A stretch of 64,000 nt of DNA from positions 26,947,684 through 27,011,683 of the forward strand of contig OZ035961.1 of the NCBI GenBank assembly GCA_964034945.1. The letters are read 5' to 3'. The notes under the pieces are model-generated. The model did not search any database. It saw only the letters and a list, made by a program, of their open reading frames with translations, and was not told the origin of the DNA. Positions within the stretch are counted from its first letter, which is position 1, and the number at the start of each line of letters is the position of its first letter. A program made the position numbers and the translations under genes. Shown one piece after another: positions 11,201 to 23,239 of the stretch. The stretch is from Chrysopilus asiliformis. Its lineage: Eukaryota; Arthropoda; Insecta; Diptera; Rhagionidae.

Positions 11201-12307
11201 CCAAACGGGGGTTGGGTGAGACTTACAGCGGAACCCAACCAGTAACTTTTTCCACAATTTTTTTTTTGGAATAACCAAAATTGATCAACCCAGTGAAAAG
11301 TTATGCGTGAACATACATAAAAAAAAATCGTAGAGAATTGAGAAGCTTTTTTTTTGGATGCCGGTTAAAAAATGTATTTTGTTAATCAAAATATTTACTT
11401 CGCAACGACACTAGTGGGAAAGTTTTTGTGCTGCCATAGTTACCGGGATCTGCCGGAATATTTTTGAAAATAACATTGGTTTTCTAATTTGATAGCATAG
11501 AAAAACAATGAGTACTAAAAACACAGCTTTATTCACCTAGCGGGGTGTGATACCGTTTTTAATGAAACTTTTCTGTAAAAAAGCATTCAAAAATCGCGAA
11601 TAAATTGAGGTAAAAACTAGAAGTTTAGCATAGATCCGTCTTTTATCAAAATACGATAAAAACCGGAGAAAATTGTCCTACCTTTGCCTTAGTCCTGTAT
11701 ACAAAAAAATAATTTTTACAATTTTTTTCGAAAACAGTGTATTTTTTCAAAAGAATTTGTCAATTTCCTTCATATCACCCACTGTCGAAAAACACTTAAA
11801 TCGAAGTAAAACGCAAAAAACTAAATCTACTTAGTTTTTTTGCAAATCCACTTTTTGTTTTTCGTGTTACAACGTTTTGAAACCGAAATTTTTGAAAATT
11901 CCGGTATAGTCAAAATATTGCTACGACGAAAATCTGTTGCCGTAAATTAGTTTCAGGATTAATCTTTTTACAAGAAAATAAAAAAAAGTTGACCCCTTTT
12001 CGAACAGTTTTTCTGCAATTTCCCCTCAAAGTTTAAAGGTTGATTATCTCAAAACTATGTTTTGGTGTTTGGTACAAGATAAGAATCAAGGGACGATTTG
12101 TAAATTAATTCTACCAAATGTCCAAATAGTTTGTGGGACCTTAAATGAAAGATATTGGAAAAATAATCATAAAATCGTACTTCGAACTAAATCAAAAACA
12201 TAATGATAGACGAATGACACCGTTTTGGTCAACCACTCATTTTTGGGGTGCCAAATGATAAACAGATGTCATGTTTGACTTTTAGTTGCCCTAGAAATTA
12301 TTAAATA

Positions 12308-12927
12308 TACACGGCAAAAAATCTTGGAGTGAATTCCAATCAAAACTGGATTACGCTGGACCTACACTCAGAAAAATGGAGGCTAACTCGACGACCTACA
12401 TACGGTGTAATTGGCCTCGGGCAGGCGCGCGTTAGCCTGCATGTGGGCAAGTAAAACTGAGTTGACCTGTGGTCGGAGAAATTCTGAAATTAAGCCACCA
12501 GCAGGTGAAGTAGGGCATTGGGAGCTGCACGAGTTGACCTTAGATAGGTTAACTCTGACCGCTAGCTGGCTTACAGAAACCTCTGTAAGGTCAGAGTTAA
12601 CGTGACAAAAAGTTGACCTGAACATTTTTCTGAGTGTATATGTAATCCAATGGAAAATTCTAATCCAATAATATGGATTGGAAATTTTTATAAATTTATT
12701 TTTGGTTTAATTCAGTAGTCTAAAATTTTGATTAAATTGTAGACAATAATGTTAAAAGTATTTAAGTTCAATACATAATAAAAAACTTTTCAAATATGAC
12801 TGCAAAAAAGGTTAAAATATTTTCAAAAATTCGCATGTATTAAATTCCAATCCAAAATATATGTATATTAAGATTTCGTCAATATAATCTTTGGATTGAA
12901 AAATACTCCAGGATTTTTTGCCGTGTA
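12308..12927. mobile_element. TA-flanked MITE, family M2, interrupted by M1
   Basis: The ends TA-CACGGCAAAAAATCTTGG and, on the other strand, TA-CACGGCAAAAAATCCTGG are near-perfect TIRs bounded by TA. The interior carries ATCCAAT, ATTGGAT and TTCCAATC words in both orientations. The unit was about 346 bp before the M1 MITE landed inside it at 12363-12638, which gives a relative age: M2 is older than this M1 copy. Confidence 0.85.
12363..12638 (+). mobile_element. MITE family M1, copy 2 (276 bp), nested in M2
   Basis: It has the same TA-CACTCAGAAAAATG termini as the copy at 1713 and differs from it at few positions (for example gttagcctgc in place of gttcgcctgc, and agaaacctc in place of agacacctc). 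It sits between ctggacc and tgtaatcc of the M2 element, with TA at both ends. Confidence 0.92.
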
Positions 12928-13014
12928 GGTACTTACCAACATTTATCAAAAAAGCTACAATTGCTAGGGACCAAACAGCAAATATTCTATATAAGAACAG
13001 ACTGAATTTTGATA

Positions 13015-13260
13015 AAAAGTAGTCCGATAGTCCGATTGGATTTTGATGTATGGAAGAGTTATGTAATATCGTATTCTAAGCAATTTTCACTTTTCCATAT
13101 GTTTCAATACGACTCAACGTTTTCAAAGAAATTGCAAAAAACTGTTTCGTTTGAATGGGGGAGGGAGGAGAGAAGGAATGGTCCGTTTGTCCCCGATCAA
13201 GAACTTAGCCTCACTTTTTATAAGAAACTTGTCTGTGTAAAATTAACTCACCTGAGAGTT
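13015..13260 (+). repeat. Dispersed repeat family D2, copy 2
   Basis: It shares ccgattggattttgatgtat, ttatgtaatatc, caatacgactca, aaaaactgtttcgtttg, ggaatggtcc and aagaacttagcctcac with other D2 copies. The 3' part with the gacagacggac end is missing here. Confidence 0.6.
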
Positions 13261-15879
13261 AAGGTGTTTTTTTTTATTTTAAAGCAACTCAAATTTTTGC
13301 ATTAAAAAATGTAATTTTTTTGATTAAATTTTCTTTTATTTTATTTCCTTTTGATAAATGTAACATAAATATCTAAAACTTTTGAAAACGGATTTTTGCC
13401 ATAAAAAAAATTATTTTCAGTTTCCTGCGGATGAAAAGACATCTCCAGATTTTTGCTTGAAATTAAAATTTAAATTTATTTTATAACAAATTCACCATCT
13501 GCTCCAACTTTAATTGTGTGTGTTGATATTTGGTTTCGCTTTGGGCAACTAAGAGTGGATCGGATCAGTTCCTTAATTATTATTAATTAACCGTATGTCA
13601 ATAATCATATTTGTCATTTATCTTATCTTAGGTTTTAAGGGTATAGTAGTTATAGTGTTTATCTAGATAAAACCGAAGTTTAAACATATCAACGGACCAC
13701 AACAGGGGTGCGATTATAGTTTCCGATGTTTAACGTAATTAAATTTGAAATTAGTAAATGTAATACAGTCAACCATTGATCAATTAACAAGCAATATATT
13801 CATTTGTCAATACATAAATTAGATCCGAAAGGGATGAGCAGTTCTACACATACTTTGGATACACCCACTAATATTGGTGTGGGGGGGGGGGGGGGTGAGG
13901 GATTGAATGGAATACCTTTATGCATTCTATGTATGTTGAACTGGCAAACCGGGATCGGAATTCTCTTCAATTGGAATTTCATTTGCTCGATTTCATATGC
14001 GCAGAAGACCCGGCCTAAAGGTTGCACTATTCGAAGAGAAATCCTTTGCTCTCCTGTGCATTTGTGCTAGCAAGCATAAACACGTGCTAGCGGCAAAATC
14101 TTGGGGAAAGTGCAACGGTGTTCCGGTTCCGGAGGGTGACATTGGAAATTTTCATCTGTCCATCGTTGGCCATATGTTCCTGTGGAGGGCATCAAAGTTT
14201 ATGGGTCAAGCAGGGCAAATTACCACCCGGCAGAGGGCAATTTAGCTCCAAAGCATAACACCTTTGGCAATCGGATTTGTTTACCCGCATGTTGAGACAT
14301 TTCCATGTGAATAGGGAGGAAGGGCTTCAATGCTTTCAGCCACACCGAAATAGGAACGAGGATACTTGTTCCTTCGAAAAAGACCCCGCATGACACCGCA
14401 CCGGTAGCAAACCTTAAACTATTTCTCAATGTTAGCCGGTGTTATGTATAGAAGGGGTAAACCTGAATCGATGTAGATATCCAGAAATAGTCGTATATTT
14501 TGAATACAAGTTGCTCGTCGAGTATTATACAAGGTACAGGACATTATGTCGATATGTGCTTAGTATGCTTTCTAATAGGATATCATATTGTATACATTTG
14601 TGCTTTCTTTTGACTGTGAGGTCCGTTTGTTTATCCAGTGTGTACGTATAGATTTGTATTTACGTGAGTATTTTAATGTAAATAAATACACAATTACATC
14701 GAACGGTCAGTATAAATAAACGGCAGTGTTACAGTATAAACTGTAGACGGATAAAATGTATTAGGGATTGTTGCTAATAAACCACCCTTTGCTTTATACG
14801 ATTTTGTTATTCAATATACAGAATATTCCTCCTTAGCCCACCGACCGACCTACCGACCTTCCGCCGCACACCCATGAAAACGTGTGCTGGTTCTTTTGCC
14901 TTTGCCTGTATATGATGTGCCAATGTATCGTCGTGACATCTATCCAAACGATTGATACATATGAGGCGGGCCAATATCAACGGACTAGGAAAAAAAACAG
15001 AAAAAAACGAAGGGTTTTTCGCACGATACAAATGGGATCTGAATCCTGGATAGTTTCACTTCGATAGACAGGAAGGATGTAGAAAAAGTGTGGTCGGCTG
15101 GTTGGCAGGTGGACCGAGGTAGGGGGAAACAGTTGTCGATTGTTTTTGTTTGTTTTACTTAAATTTAGTTGTGCCTTTTGCCCGTTTTATTTATATGATC
15201 GTGTCAGGATATACGGGATCATGTGTTTATACATATATTTTCTTCATACAAACATATCAACGAATGAACGTATGCTAGGATATAAATTCGCTGTATGTAA
15301 GCTTATTCCACTATTGAATATTTATGCTACTGAGGGTTAACTGTGTGTGCCTGATTTGGGAGTTTTTTTTCGTAACTATTTTCTTTGCTACTACTATTTC
15401 ACCATTTCCTCGTATCATTTTATAAAACATCTACGTTAGCATTAGTTTAATTTATTTATTGGGTTTTTCTATCTTTTTAGAATTTACAATTACTGATGAA
15501 CGTTGTGTTTTTTCAGTTGTTTAATGTTTTGAATCGATAATGGACCAATTTGACATTAAATTGAGGATAATCAAAAATAGGTGGAGTTTAGCGTAACGAT
15601 TTTTTTAATTTTAAAAATTTTAGATTCAAAAACATCTAGAAAGAGTTTTCGTTTTTTTTTTTACATAAAATTAAATATTTTAAGACCGCTTTTTAGAGTT
15701 CTGTGCAAAAAAGTGTAAAAAAACCTAAAAAATCAACCCCAAACTTCCTTCACGAAATGAGGCCTTACACCTTTTTGGTCAAAAAATGTCCCTTCACCCC
15801 CTCATCTAAACAGAATCACAAAAATATCTGATGTGAACAGAACATGACTTTCTTATACAAAATCTACGTTTGTGCGCAA
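13261..15879. other. Mostly unique block, G+C higher at 13.8-15.1 kb
   Basis: 13.8-15.1 kb has mixed base composition, few repeats and no recognised protein. A run of 15 G lies at 13881-13895. Several 60-90 codon frames overlap on both strands but share no motif with known families, and the overlaps argue against coding. It could hold regulatory DNA of a neighbouring gene, which I cannot show from one sequence. Confidence 0.45.
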
Positions 15880-16520
15880 TTTACACTATAACTCGGTAAG
15901 TAAAATATTAGCTTATATAAAAATATGATTTTTTTTTACAAAATCTGAAATATCTCGATAACGGTAAAAGATATCGATTTAATATCTTTAGTTCTTCTTG
16001 CAACTATTTTTACGAGCAACAGTGAGTTTGCAAGCAATTTGCAAAAATCTTTTTTTTACATTTTAATAAAAATATCTCAATAACGGTACAAAATAATGGA
16101 TAACGGTAAAAGACAAAAATTGCGGAGCATGCCACTCTGATTACTTCATGTCATACATACGAGTATAACCACCAAAAACCGTAATTTTTTGAAATAATCG
16201 CAAACAACTTTTTTTTTAAATAACGGTATATCTCGATAACGGCTTGAGATACAGAGTTCTGGTAAAATACAAAGATCTAGAAAATTTTATTGTCTCCAAC
16301 TTTTGTTAAACAGAAGACTACTGAAAAACGCGTAATTTCGGAAAAAATAACAAAAACCGAAATTTTTAAAAACCTGCCATTTTGGTTACTTCGAGTTATC
16401 GGATTTCCACCAAAAGTTGATAGGATTGTCCCATGTTAGGACCAAACGTAAAATTTCATGGCTCTAGCTCTATTAGCTTTTGATAAATCCTGTATACAGA
16501 TTAACAGACCGAACGACTGA
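15880..16520 (+). repeat. Dispersed repeat family D3, copy 2
   Basis: It contains repeated ataacggtaaaag and tctcgataacgg phrases, then gagatacagagttctgg, aaacgcgtaatttcgga and ggatttccaccaaaagttga. It ends in accgaacgactgacagacag. It is collinear with 22650-23080 and with the reverse of 7600-8200. It provides an empty site for the H78 insertion. Confidence 0.6.
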
Positions 16521-16627
16521 CAGACAGACTGATCGATCGACTCAGGAGTGCCTGGGAAATGTTTTTTTAGGCAAAATTAGGAGGTTCAACTCTTTCTACG
16601 CTGAAAAGTTTCTTCGCGGCGTATTCC

Positions 16628-17075
16628 TAAAGGCCAAAATACAATTGTCCCGACACAACATTTACGACGGCAGATTACGGCGACAATGTCGCCCTCCATA
16701 TACAATTGCGCACAGTTTGTTGTTCTAATCATTATTTGTTTCTCATTTGATTTTGACATTGAAACGGTGAGACACATATAACATTTTTTGTACCCAATTA
16801 TCATACAACCTAAGAAACACAGCATACGAACTATATTTCCTAATATTTGCTTTAAGTAACGAAATTTAGATTTTATGACATCCCATAAGATTTCATTTTG
16901 AATCAACCACTAAATTTTGTGGGCGAGCTGGCCGACAAAAGTTAAATTCGATTAAACTTTTTACGGCTGGAAAGTTGGTCGGATTGATTGTATAAAGAAG
17001 AATAGAGTTCTATGAGCTTAAAATCTGAAATTTCACCGTAAATGTTGTGTTGGGCCAATTGTATTTTGAGCTTTA
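16628..17075. mobile_element. PIF/Harbinger-like TIR element (about 445 bp)
   Basis: The left end AAAGGCCAAAATACAATTG and following CGACACAACATTTACG match the right end read on the other strand (AAAGCTCAAAATACAATTG, then CAACACAACATTTACGG). The TIR is about 40 bp. The flanking trinucleotides are TAA on the left and TTA on the right, consistent with the TWA target preference of PIF/Harbinger elements. No transposase is present. Confidence 0.7.
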
Positions 17076-17982
17076 GAATAATCGTATAATCTATTTACCA
17101 TAGTCGGAAAAGGTTGCGGTCGAGTCTATTATAAATCTTATGAGTTTGAGGGGTCGCAAAATAAAAAAAAGTTGAGAACCACTGCTTTATCCTTTCTGTC
17201 GTAAGCTCTGTATCTTTTGTTAGAATTACAAATTCTGTATGTAGTATAAAAATATTTTAAAAATGATATTACTTTATGGTGTGCAACACAATCGTTTTAG
17301 ACAAATTTTAATCTTAAATCTCACAAACTCCGAACTTTTAAACAGTAATTCCAGTTTCCTCGTATAAAATAGTTACACTAGTTTTACACGAAAAATTAAT
17401 AAAATCTTACTCATTAATATCAATTATAAAATCAGACTAATATCAATAAATCCCATTGTAAAAACAACAATTTACCAACATTTTGATCACATTTTCCCAG
17501 CATGATGTAAAAATCATTTACGGATAATAAAGTTATGAAGTTATTTAATTATATTTTAATTGCTAAATTAACTGAAAAGTATATTGCATTATTTTTTGTT
17601 AAAATAATAACTCTTGGCTTCTGGTAAATGTTTACAAAAATTGGTATCCCAGTAATGTAAATTCGATGGAAAATATGGTTTTTAGTCATACAAGTTTTAT
17701 TGAAATAACACAAATTGGCTTAAATGCAATAAAAGCAAGGACGCAAAACTGTTATAAATGTGCAATTTTTCCAATTTTTTTTTGTTCATTTTATATAACG
17801 TGTGTCGAAAATTATATTTGTGATGTGTAAACATATAAATACCATGGTAATAAGTAAAAGCCTATGGCCATGATGTAAAATTTTCAATAAAGAGATGAGT
17901 ACTGAATTTGGTTGCATCCGCCCAGAACATGTTAAAGATAAAACAAAAATTGGAGCAGCCTGTGTGGGGTTATTTTATTTAA

Positions 17983-18211
17983 CCCTTTGTTGGCAGTCGG
18001 TACTTTTAAGTACCACCAACTTTAAATCCTTATGTTTTTTACTTCTCCAATAGTATCAACATTCCATATACTTCTATATACCACAGGCGTAAATACCACC
18101 CCTCCATAAAATTAGTTCATGTCTTTTTTTTAAATGCTTTCTGGAACCATTTTCAACGAAAAAAGTCATGGTTATTGATTTACTGTTGTTCACTTCCTGG
18201 TCCATAACGGG
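17983..18211. mobile_element. piggyBac-like MITE (229 bp) flanked by TTAA
   Basis: TTAA occurs at 17979-17982 and 18212-18215. The ends are CCCTTTGTTGG and, on the other strand, CCCGTTATGG. TTAA target sites and CCC termini are typical of the piggyBac superfamily. The interior has GGTACTT/AAGTACC and TACCAC words. It is non-coding. Confidence 0.6.
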
Positions 18212-18235
18212 TTAAAATGATGCCTGCTTTTGGTG

Positions 18236-18335
18236 TATTTTTTTTTAAATTCAGCTTGCGGCGCAATTTCTTTAAATAATTTTTGCCTGTAGCGCTTTTC
18301 TACAAATTGTGCCTGCGGCGCCTTTTCAGGGACAG
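18236..18335 (+). repeat. GCCTGCGGCGC word cluster
   Basis: Three spaced copies of a related word (gcttgcggcgcaattt, gcctgtagcgctttt, gcctgcggcgcctttt) are separated by about 25-35 bp of A/T-rich spacer. Similar clusters lie at 50632-50720, and single reverse-strand words (gcgccgcaggc) at about 33316 and 54401. Confidence 0.6.
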
Positions 18336-18491
18336 ATACGTAAATTTCTATTATTTTTTTTAATAAACGGAGGTGCGTCTAATAAAGGCTTCGTCCCGAG
18401 GAACCGCTTTGTCTTTGCGAGGTCCTGGTCGTGAAATTAAATTTTTGTTTCTTCTGGTGTAAAGAACTTTTCCTTTCCAACAAAACTAAAG

Positions 18492-18871
18492 GTGCCGGTC
18501 CACATGAGAGTAAATACGCGAGTAACTCTCAAAAACTCTCGAGAGTTACTCGCAGTAGGTTGTCCATTTGAGAGTTAATTTCGGTGATTTTTCTCTTTTC
18601 TAGACCAATATCTTGATTTTTTTGACATCTTGCGTTGGCGAGTTCTCGGAGCTACTAGCGAAATTCAAACGCGGTTCGTATCTGGCGAGCAACTCCCCGA
18701 GAGTTCAGTGGGTGGGTGTCAACTAGAGAGTAGAATCACTTTTGACAGCTCGCAGAAACTAGCTCGCGAGTTTTTGCGAGTTTCTGCGAGTCCCTCTCAG
18801 AGACGTGTCCATTTGCGAGTAGCTGCTATCGAGAGGTTCTCGCCGGCATTTACTCTCATGTGGAGTGGCAC
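18492..18871. mobile_element. TIR element (380 bp) with GAGAGTTACTCGC word array
   Basis: The left end GTGCCGGTCCACATGAGAGT, followed by AAATACGCGAG, matches the right end on the other strand (GTGCCACTCCACATGAGAGT, then AAATGCCGGCGAG). The interior is filled with GAGAGTT, ACTCTC, GCGAGT and ACTCGC words, including an aactctcgagagtt palindrome. The superfamily is unclear because no exact target duplication is seen. The element also contains TTTGACA and TTTTGACAGCT strings of the kind common near insect promoters. Confidence 0.75.
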
Positions 18872-20879
18872 GTTAAGATTTGGTTCTTCTAAAATTATAT
18901 TCAAATCTGCCACTGCCACTTGAATTTGAATATTTCTAAAATTATATTCAAATCTGCCACTGCCAGTTTTACAAAAAATAATAAAAAATAAAATATATCG
19001 AAATTTGTAATTTAATGAAAAAGAATTGCATTTATGTGCACTGCACAGATGATCAATCGAAATTGGATAAAGTCCACCATATATGCACATTTTATATATC
19101 GCTACATATAGAGGTAGATATTTTGAAAATACAGTCATTGTAGTTGATTTTCTCCATGAGAATTTATTGTTTTGTGCACCCCCAATATAATGTATACTGG
19201 CATATTTATATACGACTGTACATCCTTGTATAGGATGTCTACGGACGTGTTAAATGCATTGCATGTATCCTCTTTCTATTCAACATACTGAAGCAATAAA
19301 CAAGAAGCAACATCCCTTAGTGAAATATATTGCTAGCGCATAAAGTACATTGTAGCAATACTGTATTATAGACTAAGACGCATATATTATTGGATAAACT
19401 GTTAATTTGGTGCGCATCAGCAGTAAAAGTTCAAAAGACACAGGACTTAATAAATAAATTTTTGAAAAACATGCTCTTCGTAAGTTTGGGATTATGAGAA
19501 ATTGCTATTAAACACATTAAAATTTCTTGACAAAGGAAAAAAAAAAACATTTTGTGGAGTGCTTTAAAAAAATTCAATAAACTTTAATAAGATACTATTT
19601 GTCTCTTTATGCGTTTTACATTTAGAAAGGATCAAATATCATAAAGAAAATTCCTAATGATCAAAACGAAAAGAATTCATTGACCTCGATAGAAAACGAC
19701 TGGCAAAAAGCAAATCTGGAATAACTGATAACCTTGTTTAAATGAAGCATTAAGACATCAGAGCAACAATGTCAAATCAAATCCCGTGGGATCCCATACA
19801 ACTGTCGATGGAGACCTGCAGTTTTATCACATGGCCATCCTCGTGCTATTGAGATACCCCAACTTGTGGAAAATGAAGAAAAAAATGCATCTGAATTGGC
19901 GAAATGAAACAAAAAGAAAACTCTTCAACAATCGATGAGAAAAACAATGAAGTTCGCAAGCCGTCCCACAGGTTTTTATCCAAATCAACGTGCACTGGCT
20001 ATCCGTCCATCCGTCGAGAGCAGAAATTCTGGAGCGAACAACCTTAACCGTGCACCAGAATTCTTCCCTTATGCTTTTTTTTGTCAGAAACCACAATGAA
20101 GATAGCACCACATCGAATTGGAGGCTTGATATTGAGCTGTTGTACAAATCAATTAAACTGTCAATAAAACTAGTTTACGTGTTCCTAAGTCAGTCAGTTA
20201 CCTTCATGATCAGGAAATCGACACCCCCCTTTTCGGCAACAAAAAAAAACACATTTTCCCTATTCACGATTTCCCAGTATTTGTCCGACTCCAAAGTCAG
20301 ATTTCAGATAGTGCCTAACATGGCGAATGAGAAGTATAAAAACTTCTTTCAAACAAATGAAGAAATCAAAGAAAAAAAATCGCTAAGAAGCAGGAAACAC
20401 TTTTGACAGCTTATCTTAACAAGAACTAGTTTATGGCCCATTAAATCATAAATTCATATAGTCATGATGTGAGCGTCTTGTATGTTTCTGATGTTGCCCA
20501 TTTATTTCGAGCATAAGATGTTCGCGTCTTTGATTTGCTTTATTTTCAATATACATATTCGTGAAATACATTTTATTGTACAGTGTTAGATTTCTTAGAA
20601 ATAAAAGAAGGCAAAAAATCATATAAGAGAAATAGAAAATATACCGACTCCTGTTTAAGAACATTAATGACTTTAAAAGTTTAAATTGGAGTTTTTGAGA
20701 CGTTTTGGTCGAAGATTTTTACCGTTTTCTGCAAATATTTTGAAGTTAAAGAAAAACTTTTTTTTGTGAATAAACACTTTATGGGAAATTTAAATCTATG
20801 ATAACTAGAGAACAAATTGAATTAGAAATTTTAAAAATCCAAATAAAAATATCTCGCGTTTATTCTTCAATACAACAGC
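18872..20879. other. Non-coding block with a 47-bp tandem duplication
   Basis: The phrase tctaaaattatattcaaatc, followed by tgccactgcca, occurs at 18888 and again at 18935. The remainder is A/T-rich. A 138-codon frame at 19990-20406 has no recognisable domain, low-complexity composition and an overlapping opposite frame, so I do not call it a gene. Confidence 0.5.
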
Positions 20880-20946
20880 CTATCCCCCCTCCCTCCCCCA
20901 CCCCCCTCCCACACCCACCCTCCCCCTCCCCTCCCCTCTCCTACCC
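20880..20946 (+). repeat. Polypyrimidine tract (C-rich, about 66 bp)
   Basis: An almost unbroken run of CCCCCT, CCCTCC and CCCACC. The complementary strand therefore has many G runs and could form G-quadruplex or triplex structure. Composition differs sharply from the surrounding A/T-rich DNA. Confidence 0.85.
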
Positions 20947-20974
20947 ACCATTTTTTGTATATCCATTTTTTTTT

Positions 20975-21436
20975 TCAAAAGCGCATAGTTTTCGAGAAAT
21001 TCATTTTTTTTTAAATATTTTGAGAACCGTTAGAGATACGTCAAAATACGTAAAAAGCAAAAAAATGTCGAAAATTTTATATCCTTTAAATTTTGTTATA
21101 TTCAGTTTTCCCTAAAATCGCATAGGTTTTGAGAAAATTTCAAAAACGGTATTTTTTTTTTTTTTAATTTTTTTTTTTTGGGCGGTGAAGTTGATAGGAA
21201 ACTACCATTTTTGTAAAATTTATTTAGAAAAAATTTCAAGTCGCTAGGTCAACGCGTTCTCGAGTTATTTAAGATAAGTAAAACGGACAGACCGACAGAC
21301 AGATGCACGGACCGGACATACTCTTAATTTTACCGGAAACGGATTTTGTGCTGATCAGAAATATTCTAGCTGGCCCCGTTTTCGAGTCGGTCTCTGTCAT
21401 GGATACAATACTTTCCCTCTATAGAAGGGAAAAATA
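20975..21436 (+). repeat. Dispersed repeat family D1, copy 2
   Basis: It matches 28650-29032 through gcgcatagttttcgagaaat, gagaaccgttagagatacgt, attttatatcctttaaa, aagtcgctaggtcaacgc, cgttctcgagttatttaaga and the terminal tttccctctatagaaggg hairpin. A long T run with a few A interrupts it near 21150-21180. Confidence 0.65.
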
Positions 21437-22649
21437 AAAATAACTCATCAAATTAGTCGCTTTATCATCCAAAAACAATTTGTAACCTTTTTTGGTGATT
21501 GAGTAATTTTTAAGAATTCTTTTCAATCTGATTAAAATGTTTCAATTTTAGACTGAACTCTAAATTTACCAACAATATTCAATGTCAATGATATCTCCTT
21601 TGCGTTGAATAAATTTTCGAAATTTGGCGAATTAGCTGAGAAGTAATCACGCTTCTTCGATACGAACCGAAACCAACATACCTCAATATTACGGCGGCCC
21701 GCCTACAAGGCAATTTAGCGACGGATTTATGTAGGCAAAATTCAAATAAAAGAGCGACACTTGGAAGTTTTTTGGGGAATGTCTTACACGCAATTCTCAA
21801 TATTTTTATATCGAATGCTATGGGATAGTGTTGCACACTGACATTAACTTGGCATCGTGACAGCATTCAACGGATATGCATTTCATCTTAGCAAAGAGAT
21901 TTTATTTTACATCTCTAAGAAGAATCCGCTAAGATGCCTCAATGCTGCGTTAGGCGACAATTTAAAAGTTTGCTAGAAGACCCCAGCGCCCGGATTGGCC
22001 AGAATGCAGAAAGGGGGGAACGCGAACAGCAGTAATAATGCGATTTCTTTATTTTACACCACGAATCTTTTGGTTTTTTCGTTTTTTTTTCGCGATTTTT
22101 TTTTATTTCGGGATGATAAATCGCTTCATTTAGTGGTCAGATGGTGCACATGTCCGCCACTTGATTTATAGCTGCGCCATCTTTAGTGCTGTGCAGTGTG
22201 TGTGTGCGCGCCTTTGACTGGTGGCTCAAATATAAAAATAAAGAATTCGCGTATCATAAGAAGCTGGCCAGGCCTGCCGCACTTCATTAGTGCAGGAAGA
22301 ATATTCCCCCAGTATTTGACCGGTATTTGTGAATGGAATATTGGTTATTTCATCAGTATTTGTAGTCAGCGATGGAGTGGTTTCTAAACTACGTTTGCTT
22401 TCTTCAGGATAGCAGAGTAAAAAATATACTTCAGAATCTTAGATACTTTATGGCTGCCAACTTTTCTGTTTAATTTCATCTCAAGTGCGTCTGCTTCGAT
22501 CAATTAATTGCCTCCTGATTAGCTAACTGCCGCGTCGCATTTCAATTAATTTATGAGATTGCTTATCTGTATGGAATTTTATGATAAATTGTTCGAATAG
22601 TGAAGGTTTGTCAATATACATAGTTTTCACCATTTTTTATTGGATGCAA
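21437..22649. other. Non-coding block, unique centre at 21.6-22.4 kb
   Basis: 21.6-22.4 kb has mixed composition and no repeats. It contains a short (GT/GC) run at 22195-22210 and the string GCGCCATCTTTAGTG near 22173, which resembles but does not exactly match an insect CTCF-type site. No gene recognised. Confidence 0.45.
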
Positions 22650-23080
22650 AGAAAACCGTTTTTTACGACATACAGCCTGTAATGACACTTCTCAAATGCC
22701 CGTTTGCAAAAATATGTTAAAACGGTAAAAAATATCGTATATCAGTAAAAGGCAAAAATTATGGCAAACATTATTCTTTTCAATTCATTTCATATGTTAA
22801 ACAACCAAAAACCTCGTATTTTTCGAGATAATCGCAAAAAAGATGATTTTTTTAAATAACGGTGTATCTCGATAATGGCATGAGATACGGAGTTCTAGCA
22901 AAGTGCAAAAATGTAGAAAATCTTATTGTCTCCCACTTTTCTTATACATAAGACTACTGAGAAACGCGTAGTTTCGGAGTAAAAAATAATAAACGAAATT
23001 GCGATTTTTAAAAAGCCGCCATTCTGCGTACTTCCGGTTAACGGATTTCCACCAAAAATTTCCACCAAAAGGCCTTAGTC
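22650..23080 (+). repeat. Dispersed repeat family D3, copy 3
   Basis: It shares ataacggtgtatctcgataa, gagatacggagttct, aacgcgtagtttcgga, cttccggttaacggatttcc and accaaaa with the D3 copies at 7600 (inverted) and 15880. It serves as a second empty site for the H78 insertion at 7940. Confidence 0.6.
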
Positions 23081-23239
23081 ATCCCGCAATAGGACAGGGT
23101 TGTTATTATTTTCCCCAGCTCAAAAACAAACCCAAAGAACCCAAAAAATTGCACTTGTTCTTGAGTGGTGTGTTTAATAATAATTCAGGAACTTTTTCTT
23201 ATGTTCTAAATATGTTTGATTCTTCTTGCTTATATTAGA

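Noticed and set aside
19990..20406. 138-codon plus-strand frame
   Set aside because: No recognisable domain, biased composition, an overlapping opposite-strand frame and no splice or promoter context.
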